The notes below the pieces were generated by a model. It had not been told where the DNA came from. It saw nothing but the letters and a program-made list of their open reading frames with translations, and did no database searches. A DNA stretch of 7,943 nucleotides from Paracoccaceae bacterium. GTDB lineage: Bacteria > Pseudomonadota > Alphaproteobacteria > Rhodobacterales > Rhodobacteraceae. Below are positions 1 through 5,508 of this stretch, piece by piece. Every line of letters starts with the position of its first letter. Positions within the stretch are counted from its first letter, which is position 1. The stretch lies in assembly GCA_007128865.1 (NCBI GenBank), contig SKWP01000346.1, positions 1 to 7,943 on the forward strand, written 5' to 3'. Position numbers and translations under genes: made by a program.

Positions 1-923
1 CTGGGGCCGGGCTGCCCGATGACCGAACTGACCGGCATGAAGCGGTCTTCGCGGATGGCGGTCACGTCGGCCACCACCTCGGCCGCGCGCAGAAGCTCGA
101 TACGGGCGGCGGCGATGTCGGCCTCGGGGTTGGCCACGACCTGGCCGGCGTCGGTACCCGAATAGAACACCACGATGAAATCGGGGTTGCGATCCACGAT
201 CTCCTCCCAGGACACGGTGCCATAGCGCCGGGCCACATCGCCGAAGATGTTCACGCCGCCGGCCTGCGCCACGATGCTGTTCAGCATGGTGTGGCCCAGC
301 GCCGCGCGCGGCGGGGCGTCGCCGCCATTGTAGATGAAGACCTGCAGCGGCTCGACCCCTTCGAGTGCGGCATCCACCGCATCGAGCCGGGCCTGCAACC
401 CTTCGATCAGCGTTTCGGCCCGGTCGGGCACGCCGAAGATCGCGGCCACGGCGCGGATTTCCTCGAACAGGTCTTCAAATCCGAAGGGGCCGAGGTTGCA
501 GCCCTCGATGTTCAGCCGTGTGGTCATTCCCAGATCATGCAGCTGGGCCCGGGTGTGCCAGCGTTCCGAGAAACCGTCAGGATAGCCTGCATAGACGAAA
601 TCGGCCTCGACATCGATCAGCTGTTCGGTCGTGGCGATCATCGGCGACAGGATCGGGATGCTCAGGTAGACCTCTTCGTACTGCGGGCTGATCTGCAGGT
701 TGCCCATGTACGAGGTTCCGACCATGTGATCCTGCAGCTCAAGGGCCAGCATCAGTTCGGTGGCATTGTTCGACAGGGTGACGGCGCGCTGCGGCGGGGC
801 CTCGTGGACGGTGGTGACATCGCAGTTCACATCGGTCACGGGAAAGCCCGTCTGGGCTGCCGCCGGGGCGGACAGCAGCGCCAGAATGGCCGCGGCGAAA
901 AGGTGGTTGTGCAGGTGGGGCAT
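1..923 (-). CDS. ABC transporter substrate-binding protein, FecB/BtuF type (C-terminus off the window)
   Basis: The frame reads without interruption from ATG at 923 to the window edge (about 307 codons), so the C-terminus is missing. The first 23 residues look like a Sec signal peptide: a His-rich start (MPHLHNHLF), a hydrophobic Ala/Leu core, and a likely cleavage after SAPAAA before QTGFP. The mature part resembles class III periplasmic binding proteins (PF01497; Fe-siderophore, heme or cobalamin ligands). It has an early AVTLSNNATELMLAL segment, a long linking helix (FEEIRAVAAIFGVPDRAETL), and the typical GTVSWEEIVDRNPDFIVV stretch of the C-terminal lobe. The start is supported by AAGGAG at 934-929, five bases upstream. 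It lies 69 bp downstream of a flavin monooxygenase gene on the same strand, and that unit begins with a cobalamin riboswitch. A Zur-like palindrome sits just upstream of this gene. The ligand cannot be read from sequence: cobalamin or cobinamide, or a metal chelate, are the best guesses. Permease and ATPase genes would be expected to the left of the window. Confidence 0.9.
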   Translation of the reverse strand, partial: MPHLHNHLFAAAILALLSAPAAAQTGFPVTDVNCDVTTVHEAPPQRAVTLSNNATELMLALELQDHMVGTSYMGNLQISPQYEEVYLSIPILSPMIATTEQLIDVEADFVYAGYPDGFSERWHTRAQLHDLGMTTRLNIEGCNLGPFGFEDLFEEIRAVAAIFGVPDRAETLIEGLQARLDAVDAALEGVEPLQVFIYNGGDAPPRAALGHTMLNSIVAQAGGVNIFGDVARRYGTVSWEEIVDRNPDFIVVFYSGTDAGQVVANPEADIAAARIELLRAAEVVADVTAIREDRFMPVSSVIGQPGP

Positions 924-954
924 GCGAGCTCCTTCAGGGTGGGCAGGACAGTGA

Positions 955-976
955 CTGTTATGTTATTACATAACAG
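955..976. promoter_or_regulatory. Near-perfect palindrome resembling a Zur operator
   Basis: CTGTTATGT at 955-963 and ACATAACAG at 968-976 are exact inverted repeats around a 4-base centre. The site is AT-rich in a very GC-rich setting. The inner 18 bases (957-974) read GTTATGTTATTACATAAC. They match the alphaproteobacterial Zur consensus I recall, GATATGTTATAACATATC, at 15 of 18 positions. The palindrome lies 31 bases before the start codon of the substrate-binding protein gene. It overlaps a possible minus-strand promoter: TTTCCA at 988-983, 17-base spacer, TAACAT at 965-960. A bound repressor there would block this promoter. The palindrome is seen directly; the regulator is inferred, and another Fur-family or dimeric regulator is possible. 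Confidence 0.6.
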
Positions 977-992
977 ATCGACTGGAAACGGC

Positions 993-2060
993 TCATGTCG
1001 CCTTTTTCAGGCTGACCGGCTGCGAAAGCGCGGGCAGAACCTCGGCCGCGAACAGCCGCATCGCGGTTTCGGCCTCGGCCATGGGGATCAGGCCGTTAGC
1101 GCTGAAATAGACCCGCAGCGAGCGGCTTTCGTATCGGGCGCACAACGCCCTGATCTGGTCGTGGCACTCCTCGGGCGTGCCGGCAATGGCATGGCCGGCC
1201 AGCATCTGTTCGCGTGTGCGGGGCGGCGGGGGCGGGTTGCCCTGCGCCCCGGCACGGGCGGCGCGGCGCGCATTCAGCCGCTCAAGCAGCCCGTCAAGCT
1301 GCGCCAGTGCAGCGGCGCGGCGGGGTGCGACCAGCACATAGCGCGACAGCGATGACGCCCGCAGCAGGGCCTTGCGGCTTGCATGCCCGTCCAGCGCCGC
1401 GCGCCAGGGTGCGATCTGGCGATCCTCGTTCGGTTCCAGCGAATAGAGCAACGCCAGCCCGTGCCGCGCCGCGAGGGCAATACTGTCGGGCGAAACGGCA
1501 GCCATGTAGACCGGCGGGTGCGGTCGCTGCAGCGGGGCAGGGCCGACCGCGACATCGCGAAACGGCCAGTGCGGCCCGGCGCCGCTGCTAACGGGGTGCT
1601 GCCACGCGGCCAGCATCACCCGCAGGCATTCGTCAAACCGCGCACGCGCATCGGCCGGGTCCAGCCCCAGAGCGGCAAAACTCGACGGCTCGGTGCCGCG
1701 GCCGACACCGATATCCAGTCGCCCGCCGCCCTGCACGTCAAGCTGCGCGATCTGCTCGGCCAGCATCAACGGGTGATGCAGCGGCAGCACCAGGATCGAG
1801 GTTCCGAACCGCAGCCGTTCGGTCCGGGCCAGTACCGCCGCACCGAGCAGAAGCAGGGACGGGTAAGGCAGGCCGTTGCGACGGAAATGGAATTCGTTGA
1901 ACCAGATGCCGCCAAAGCCCAGCCGGTCGGCCGTCTCGGCCAGTTCGATGATTGCGGCATGCCCGGTGGCGCCGTCGTCGCGGGCATAGCCGGCCAGATC
2001 GATGCGGATTGGTGCGGCCTGGCCCGCACCGCCGGCACCTAACGCGGTGTGGCGGGACAT
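993..2060 (-). CDS. LLM-class flavin-dependent monooxygenase (bacterial luciferase-like)
   Basis: This 355-residue protein belongs to the bacterial luciferase-like family (PF00296), whose members use reduced FMN or F420 to oxidise diverse substrates. Visible hallmarks are the TIM-barrel strand DRLGFGGIWFNEFHF (residues 45-59), the LRFGTSILVLPLHHPLMLAEQ stretch (83-103), DVQGGGRLDIGVGRG (108-122), PPVYMAAVSPDSIALAARHG (182-201) and the C-terminal AGTPEECHDQI motif (293-303). Length is normal for the family. There is no signal peptide, so it is cytoplasmic. The ATG at 2060 has AGAGGA six bases upstream (2072-2067), and it overlaps the end of a short leader ORF by 22 bases, suggesting translational coupling. 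It is the first full-size gene behind a cobalamin riboswitch and is followed by a periplasmic binding protein gene. The substrate is unknown. Many family members act on sulfonates, nitriloacetate-type chelators or aldehydes, and none of these is indicated by the sequence. Confidence 0.88.
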   Translation of the reverse strand: MSRHTALGAGGAGQAAPIRIDLAGYARDDGATGHAAIIELAETADRLGFGGIWFNEFHFRRNGLPYPSLLLLGAAVLARTERLRFGTSILVLPLHHPLMLAEQIAQLDVQGGGRLDIGVGRGTEPSSFAALGLDPADARARFDECLRVMLAAWQHPVSSGAGPHWPFRDVAVGPAPLQRPHPPVYMAAVSPDSIALAARHGLALLYSLEPNEDRQIAPWRAALDGHASRKALLRASSLSRYVLVAPRRAAALAQLDGLLERLNARRAARAGAQGNPPPPPRTREQMLAGHAIAGTPEECHDQIRALCARYESRSLRVYFSANGLIPMAEAETAMRLFAAEVLPALSQPVSLKKAT

Positions 2061-2158
2061 GCGGCATCCTCTGCAAGCGAGGCCGCAAGGGCCGTTGCTG
2101 CCTGAATCCGGCCTGCCCGAAAAACGCCGCTGCCTGGCGGCTGTCCGTCATTGTCCAT
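2039..2158 (-). CDS. 39-residue leader ORF between the riboswitch and the monooxygenase gene
   Basis: ATG at 2158 is preceded at seven bases by a full AGGAGG (2171-2166), the strongest Shine-Dalgarno in this region. The frame runs 39 codons to TAG at 2041-2039, so its end overlaps the first 22 bases of the flavin monooxygenase gene in another frame. The product begins MDNDGQPPGSG and has an Ala-rich middle (IQAATALAASLAEDAA). It has one Cys, no membrane segment and no family I recognise. It does not look like CbtB, the small cobalt-transport protein sometimes found behind B12 riboswitches, because that protein's His motif and membrane helix are absent. The best reading is a regulatory leader peptide whose translation is gated by the riboswitch and coupled to the next gene. 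It could also be a chance frame next to a sequence used in RNA folding. Confidence 0.45.
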   Translation of the reverse strand: MDNDGQPPGSGVFRAGRIQAATALAASLAEDAACPATPR

Positions 2159-2165
2159 GTCGTCG

Positions 2166-2189
2166 CCTCCTGCCGGGCACCTCGCCGGC
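2166..2189 (-). promoter_or_regulatory. Riboswitch expression platform: hairpin plus Shine-Dalgarno
   Basis: On the minus strand, GCCGG (2189-2185) pairs with CCGGC (2176-2172) to form a small hairpin, and AGGAGG follows at 2171-2166. GGCAGG (2174-2169), spanning the hairpin foot and the Shine-Dalgarno, is an exact complement of CCTGCC (2212-2207) in the B12 box of the riboswitch. No U-run follows, so a translational rather than a terminator mechanism is more likely. The pairings are visible in the sequence; which one forms with or without ligand is not. Confidence 0.5.
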
Positions 2190-2201
2190 GGTTGAACCGA
2201 T

Positions 2202-2369
2202 GCCATGGCAGGTCTCCTGGCTCGCGGCTCGGACATCCGACGATCCCTTCCCGGCCTGTGGCCAGTGGCATGATCGCGAACTCGCCGCCTACAGTTGCGA
2301 GGGCAGCTGCAGATTTGGGGGGTATCCCCGGACTGCATTCCCTTTTCATCCGCATTGCGGAACCGTGGC
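2202..2369 (-). ncRNA. Cobalamin riboswitch (class I, adenosylcobalamin type)
   Basis: All conserved blocks are present in order on the minus strand. The P1 strands are GCCACGG (2369-2363) and CCATGGC (2208-2202), with one mismatch. AAAAGGGAA lies at 2346-2338, GCTGCCCTCGCAACTGT at 2307-2291, GCCACTGGC at 2269-2261, CCGGGAAGG at 2254-2246, and the B12 box AGCCAGGAGACCTGCC at 2222-2207. These match the Rfam cobalamin aptamer as I know it. Such RNAs bind adenosylcobalamin and normally turn off translation or transcription of B12 synthesis, corrinoid transport or B12-independent isozyme genes when the cofactor is plentiful. Here the RNA reads toward the leader ORF, the flavin monooxygenase and the substrate-binding protein, and away from crcB. 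It should therefore repress these genes under B12 sufficiency. Confidence 0.97.
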
Positions 2370-2377
2370 GCGGGCAG

Positions 2378-2405
2378 CCTAGACCGGCGGGGCAGGCACT
2401 GTCCA
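2378..2405 (-). promoter_or_regulatory. Possible promoter of the riboswitch operon
   Basis: Minus-strand TGGACA (2405-2400) matches five of six bases of the TTGACA -35 element. A 16-base spacer then leads to TCTAGG (2383-2378), a weak -10 element. Transcription would begin a few bases later, almost exactly at the 5' edge of the riboswitch P1 stem at 2369, which supports the placement. The -10 match is poor, so confidence is low. Confidence 0.35.
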
Positions 2406-2588
2406 GCGCGAATCCGTTGCCGTGTGCCCGGCAGGACGCCGCCGGCGCAGCGCAGCCCTGCCCACCGCCCGGCCGGCCCCTGCGGGGATTCCCATCCCGG
2501 CAATCCTGTGCTTCACTGCGCCGGCCGCAAGGCCGCCTGCGACCGAAAGCGGCGAGTTCGTGGCCGCAGGGAATGTCAGCGGGTATGG

Positions 2589-2610
2589 GCCGGCATGGCC
2601 GGCGGCCGGC
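2589..2610. repeat. Three GCCGGC copies before the first crcB gene
   Basis: GCCGGC occurs at 2589-2594, 2598-2603 and 2605-2610, ending directly at the GGGAGG ribosome-binding site of the first crcB gene. Each copy is self-complementary, so alternative hairpins can form next to the initiation region. This may influence translation, or may only reflect the high GC content. The rest of the divergent spacer (2406-2588) shows nothing I can name. In particular it has no fluoride riboswitch. Confidence 0.4.
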
Positions 2611-2626
2611 GGGAGGATTGCAAGGG

Positions 2627-3001
2627 GTGACGGAACCGGCGGCAGAACTGGCTGCGGTTGCGCTGGGCGGCGCGCTGGGCGGGGTGCTGCGGGTGTGGCT
2701 TTCGGGTCTTGTCGTGCTGCGGCTGGGGTTGGCGCCGCACTGGGGGACGCTGGCAGTCAACATCAGCGGCGCGGGGCTGATCGGTGTGGCCGCGGGGCTC
2801 ATGCCCGGTGCCGGCCTGCCGTGGCTGCTGTTCGCAACCGGCCTTCTGGGCAGCTATACCACCGTGTCCACATTCGCGCTGCAGACGCTGGCATTGCATG
2901 ACGACGCCACGACGGCGCAGGCGCTTGGCAATGTGGTGCTGTCGGTGGCGGGGTGTCTTGGCGCGGCAGCGCTGGGCTTCATGGTCGCGGGGATGCCATG
3001 A
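2627..3001 (+). CDS. crcB: Fluoride channel subunit, Fluc/CrcB family (first of a tandem pair)
   Basis: This 124-residue, four-helix membrane protein belongs to the CrcB/Fluc family, which exports toxic fluoride from the cytoplasm as an antiparallel dimer. It shows the N-terminal ALGGALGGVLR segment with the conserved Arg (R22), TLAVNISG with the conserved pore Asn (N45), and the TM3 break with TTVSTF (residues 78-83). The first Phe of the usual TTFSTF is Val here (V80), while the second Phe (F83) is kept. I chose GTG at 2627: it gives a normal-length protein beginning just before TM1, with GGGAGG at 2611-2616. The ATG at 2585 would add 14 Arg/Gly-rich residues. The stop overlaps the start of the second crcB gene (ATGA), so the two are co-translated. 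Charged residues lie mainly in the TM1-TM2 region, and the C-terminus is uncharged, suggesting N-out orientation. Confidence 0.87.
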   Translation: MTEPAAELAAVALGGALGGVLRVWLSGLVVLRLGLAPHWGTLAVNISGAGLIGVAAGLMPGAGLPWLLFATGLLGSYTTVSTFALQTLALHDDATTAQALGNVVLSVAGCLGAAALGFMVAGMP

Positions 3002-3414
3002 CTGCGGACCTCGGCTTGCGCGAGCTTGCTGCTGTGGCGGCCGGCAGCGCGGCGGGTGCGCTGGCGCGCCGGGTGCTGGCGCTGTGGCTGGCCGGTCCGG
3101 ACCCGGCGGCGCTGCCGGTGGCGACGCTGCTGGCAAATGCACTGGGTTCGTTCCTGATCGGGCTCTATGTGGCGCTGACGCTTCCGGGCGGGCCGCTGGC
3201 GCGGGCGGGTCGGGTCGCGGGGCTGTTCGTGACCGCAGGGTTCTGCGGCGGGTTCACCACCTTTTCGATCTTCAGCCTCGAGGTTCTGGACCTGCTGCGC
3301 GCCGGCGCGCTGCCGCTTGCGGGCATCTACATGGCGCTTTCGCTGGCCACTGCGCTGGGCGGGGTCTGGGCCGGGCATCGGGCGGGGCTGACCGCCTGCC
3401 GACGGGGTTCTTGA
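2998..3414 (+). CDS. crcB: Fluoride channel subunit, Fluc/CrcB family (second of a tandem pair)
   Basis: This 138-residue CrcB/Fluc paralogue starts at ATG 2998, overlapping the previous gene by four bases. It carries the full family signature: GSAAGALARR (residues 16-25) with the conserved Arg, TLLANALGSFLIG (43-55) with pore Asn N47, and GFCGGFTTFSIFSLE (81-95) with both Phe-box residues (F89 and F92). Basic residues fall in the TM2-TM3 loop (ARAGR) and the C-terminal tail (HRAGLTACRRGS). By the positive-inside rule this predicts N-in/C-in, opposite to its upstream partner. A heterodimeric two-gene channel is therefore likely, in contrast to the single-gene dual-topology homodimers. No fluoride riboswitch precedes the pair. 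Confidence 0.92.
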   Translation: MTADLGLRELAAVAAGSAAGALARRVLALWLAGPDPAALPVATLLANALGSFLIGLYVALTLPGGPLARAGRVAGLFVTAGFCGGFTTFSIFSLEVLDLLRAGALPLAGIYMALSLATALGGVWAGHRAGLTACRRGS

Positions 3415-3438
3415 CGCAGCCGGCAGCGCACCGTAGGT

Positions 3439-3469
3439 GCAGCCCGTTCCGGCCGCCGCCGGTGGCTGC
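3439..3469 (+). other. Hairpin between crcB and prmA
   Basis: GCAGCC (3439-3444) and GGCTGC (3464-3469) are exact complements, and an inner CCGGC/GCCGG pair (3449-3453 with 3458-3462) extends the stem. No U-run follows, so it is not a standard intrinsic terminator. It may slow or partly separate transcription of crcB and prmA, or may be a by-product of GC content. Confidence 0.35.
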
Positions 3470-3481
3470 CCGGGGGCCGAC

Positions 3482-4351
3482 ATGCCGACCTTTTCCGCCT
3501 TCACGACCCTGTCGGACCGTCACAGCGCCGAATCGCTGTCCGAGGCGCTGGAGGATCTTGATCCGCAGCCCGACGGGGTCGGCTGTTTCGAGATGGAAGA
3601 CGGCTCGGGCCTGTGGGAGGTGGGGGCCTATTTCACCGCGCCGCCCGATGACACCGCGCTGGCGCTGCTGGCCGCGGTGCATGACGCACGGTCCTTTGTC
3701 GTCTCCGAACTGCCGGAAATCGACTGGGTCGCCAAGGTCCGGCGCGACCTGTCCCCGGTCGAGGCGGGGCGTTTTTTCGTCTATGGCAGTCACGACGCCG
3801 ACAAGGTTCCGGCGGATCGCATCGCGCTGCTGATCGAGGCCGCGATGGCCTTCGGCACCGGGCACCACGGCACCACGCAGGGTTGCCTGATGGCGCTGGA
3901 CAGGCTGGCCGCGGCCGGGATGGTAAAGCGTGCCGTGGCCGATATCGGGTGCGGTACCGCGGTGCTGGCGATGGGCGCGGCGCGGCTTTGGCCGTATCGG
4001 GTCATCGCCTCGGATATCGATGCGGTCGCGGTCGAGGTGGCGCAGGCCAACCTTGTTGCCAATGACCTCGAAGGCATGGTGCACTGCATCGAGGCTGCGG
4101 GTTTCGAGCATGCCGATATCGCCGCCGCGGCACCCTTCGACCTGATTCTTGCAAACATCCTCAAGGGTCCGCTGATCGCGCTTGCGCCGGCGGTTGCGGC
4201 GCATCTTGCGGCAGAAGGGCACGTCATCCTTTCGGGGCTGCTGCGCGAACAGGCCGATGACGTGCTTGCAGCCTATGGCGCGCAGGGTCTGAGGCTGGAG
4301 CATCGCGAGGACATCGGCGACTGGACCACGCTGACACTGTCGCGCGGCTGA
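3482..4351 (+). CDS. prmA: Ribosomal protein L11 methyltransferase PrmA
   Basis: This 289-residue SAM-dependent methyltransferase modifies amino groups of ribosomal protein L11 in the cytoplasm. The N-terminal substrate domain begins MPTFSAFTTLSDR, the form I recall for Rhodobacterales PrmA, and includes FEMEDGSGLWEVGAYF. The catalytic domain has AFGTGHHGTTQG (from residue 123), the SAM-binding motif VADIGCGTAVLAMGAA (152-167) and the PrmA-typical NILKGPL (225-231). Length agrees with E. coli PrmA (293 residues). ATG at 3482 is chosen because it matches the family N-terminus. A GTG at 3437 would add 15 Gly/Ala/Pro-rich residues with no support. The ribosome-binding site is weak (a G-run at 3472-3476). 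It follows the crcB pair by 67 bases and precedes an oxidoreductase gene by 73 bases, all on one strand. prmA is usually non-essential and nothing in the context suggests a specialised role. Confidence 0.95.
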   Translation: MPTFSAFTTLSDRHSAESLSEALEDLDPQPDGVGCFEMEDGSGLWEVGAYFTAPPDDTALALLAAVHDARSFVVSELPEIDWVAKVRRDLSPVEAGRFFVYGSHDADKVPADRIALLIEAAMAFGTGHHGTTQGCLMALDRLAAAGMVKRAVADIGCGTAVLAMGAARLWPYRVIASDIDAVAVEVAQANLVANDLEGMVHCIEAAGFEHADIAAAAPFDLILANILKGPLIALAPAVAAHLAAEGHVILSGLLREQADDVLAAYGAQGLRLEHREDIGDWTTLTLSRG

Positions 4352-4352
4352 G

Positions 4353-4374
4353 CGGCCGACTCGCACACCGGCCG
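4353..4374 (+). other. Hairpin after prmA
   Basis: CGGCCG at 4353-4358 and 4369-4374 forms a six-base-pair stem with a ten-base loop directly after the prmA stop codon. There is no T-run, so it is at most a weak terminator or an RNA-stabilising stem. Confidence 0.35.
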
Positions 4375-4424
4375 GAGGGCTGCTAAGCAATCTTCCGGAA
4401 CGAACCAGGCAACGGGTACAGGGG

Positions 4425-5507
4425 ATGGATGCGGATTTCATCGTGATCGGCGGTGGCATCGCCGGTGTTTCTGCGGCAGCAAGGCTTGCGGGACTCGGCA
4501 GCGTGGTGCTGCTGGAGGCCGAGGCGGCGCTTGGTTACCACAGTTCCGGCCGTTCGGCGGCGCTTTACGAAGCCAATTATGGTGCCCCGGCTACCGTAGA
4601 GCTGACTCGGGCAAGTTTTGGCTGGCTTCGGGACGCGGGCGTGCTGCGTCCGCGCGGATTCCTCGTGGTTGCAGGCCCCGGCGAGGAAGATGCCTTTGCT
4701 GCCGATCTCGATGTGTTGTGCCTGCGCCCCGTATCCATGGCCGAAGCGCTTGAGATGGTCCCGATACTCGATCCCGCGCGCATCACCGGCGTGGCCCATG
4801 GCGAGGATGCGCAGGATATCGACGCGGATGCGATGATGCAGCGCTTTGTGCGCGAGGCACGCGCCGGCGGCGCCGTGATCTGCACCTCGGCCGCTGTCGA
4901 GGCGCTGGACCGCGATGCGGGCGGCTGGCGGGTGCGCGCCGGGGGCGAGGATCATCGCGCCCCGGTTGTGGTGAACGCGGCCGGCGCCTGGGCCGACCGG
5001 GTTGCCCGACTGGCCGGGGTCGAGCCGCTCGGGATCGTGCCCTGTCGCCGCTCCATCGCGCAGCTTCCGCCGCCCGGCGGGCATGACGTTTCGCGCTGGC
5101 CGATGTTCATGGGCGCGGGCGAAGGCTGGTACGCCAAACCCGAAGCCGGGCGCCTGCTGGTATCGCCGGCCGAGGAAGACCCGGTCGAGCCGCACGACGC
5201 CTGGGCCGACGACATGGTGCTGGCCGAGGGGCTGGCCCGCTATGAGGCCGCGGTGACCGTTCCGGTGACGCGGGTTGAAAAGAGCTGGGCCGGGCTGCGC
5301 AGCTTTTCCCCGGACCGAGCGCTTGTGATCGGCGAAGACCCGTCGGCGCCGGGCTTCTTCTGGCTCGCGGGGCAGGGTGGCCAGGGTATGCAGAGCGCGG
5401 CCGGTGCCAGTTTGCATCTGGCCGATTGCGTGGCCGGGCGCGCGCCGGCGGTCGGCGCCGAGATCACCCGAGCGGTGTCGCCGTCGCGTTTCTGCGGCAG
5501 CGGCTGA
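4425..5507 (+). CDS. FAD-dependent oxidoreductase, D-arginine dehydrogenase (DauA)-like
   Basis: This 360-residue DAO-family flavoprotein (PF01266) should oxidatively deaminate a D-amino acid or related amine. The N-terminal FAD fold has IGGGIAG (residues 8-14) and the ribose-binding acid E31 in LLEAE. The resemblance to Pseudomonas DauA as I remember it is strong along the whole length. YHSSGRSAALY (38-48) corresponds to the DauA active-site loop with its His and Tyr. PCRRS (206-210), WYAKP (235-239) and WAGLRSF (288-294) carry the equivalents of the substrate-binding Arg222, Tyr249 and Arg305, and GQGGQGMQSA (317-326) is the FAD-contacting end motif. The preserved Arg and Tyr suggest a D-amino acid substrate, but which one cannot be told. 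DauA proper is about 375 residues, so this one is slightly short at the C-terminus. The ATG at 4425 lacks a well-spaced Shine-Dalgarno. Other deaminating enzymes (glycine or sarcosine oxidase) are less likely. Confidence 0.85.
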   Translation: MDADFIVIGGGIAGVSAAARLAGLGSVVLLEAEAALGYHSSGRSAALYEANYGAPATVELTRASFGWLRDAGVLRPRGFLVVAGPGEEDAFAADLDVLCLRPVSMAEALEMVPILDPARITGVAHGEDAQDIDADAMMQRFVREARAGGAVICTSAAVEALDRDAGGWRVRAGGEDHRAPVVVNAAGAWADRVARLAGVEPLGIVPCRRSIAQLPPPGGHDVSRWPMFMGAGEGWYAKPEAGRLLVSPAEEDPVEPHDAWADDMVLAEGLARYEAAVTVPVTRVEKSWAGLRSFSPDRALVIGEDPSAPGFFWLAGQGGQGMQSAAGASLHLADCVAGRAPAVGAEITRAVSPSRFCGSG

Positions 5508-5508
5508 C

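Noticed and set aside
291..1355. A 354-codon plus-strand open frame at the left of the window
   Set aside because: It crosses the binding-protein and monooxygenase genes and the palindromic promoter region between them. Both of those are well supported on the minus strand.
1952..2626. A long N-terminal extension of the first CrcB protein
   Set aside because: The frame stays open upstream, but the extension is Arg/Pro-rich and overlaps the riboswitch on the other strand. The family starts close to TM1, which fits GTG at 2627.
2406..2626. Fluoride riboswitch in front of crcB
   Set aside because: Neither the conserved 5' block nor the 3' block of that aptamer is visible in the spacer.
1738..2802. 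A 354-codon minus-strand open frame running through the riboswitch
   Set aside because: It passes through the folded aptamer, the leader and part of the monooxygenase gene, and its composition is Arg/Pro/Ala-rich. The conserved riboswitch explains the region better.
3437..3481. Upstream GTG start for PrmA
   Set aside because: It adds 15 residues of low-complexity sequence over a hairpin-forming spacer, and the family N-terminus begins MPTF at 3482.
4353..4374. Intrinsic terminator after prmA
   Set aside because: The stem is real but no T-run follows, so I list it only as a hairpin and do not call a terminator.
3272..4459. A 395-codon minus-strand open frame opposite crcB/prmA
   Set aside because: It spans two real genes and spacers on the other strand and has no family resemblance. 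It is a GC-driven shadow.
4383..5417. A 344-codon minus-strand open frame opposite the FAD oxidoreductase gene
   Set aside because: The plus-strand frame has the full FAD fold and active-site motifs, while the minus-strand product resembles nothing.
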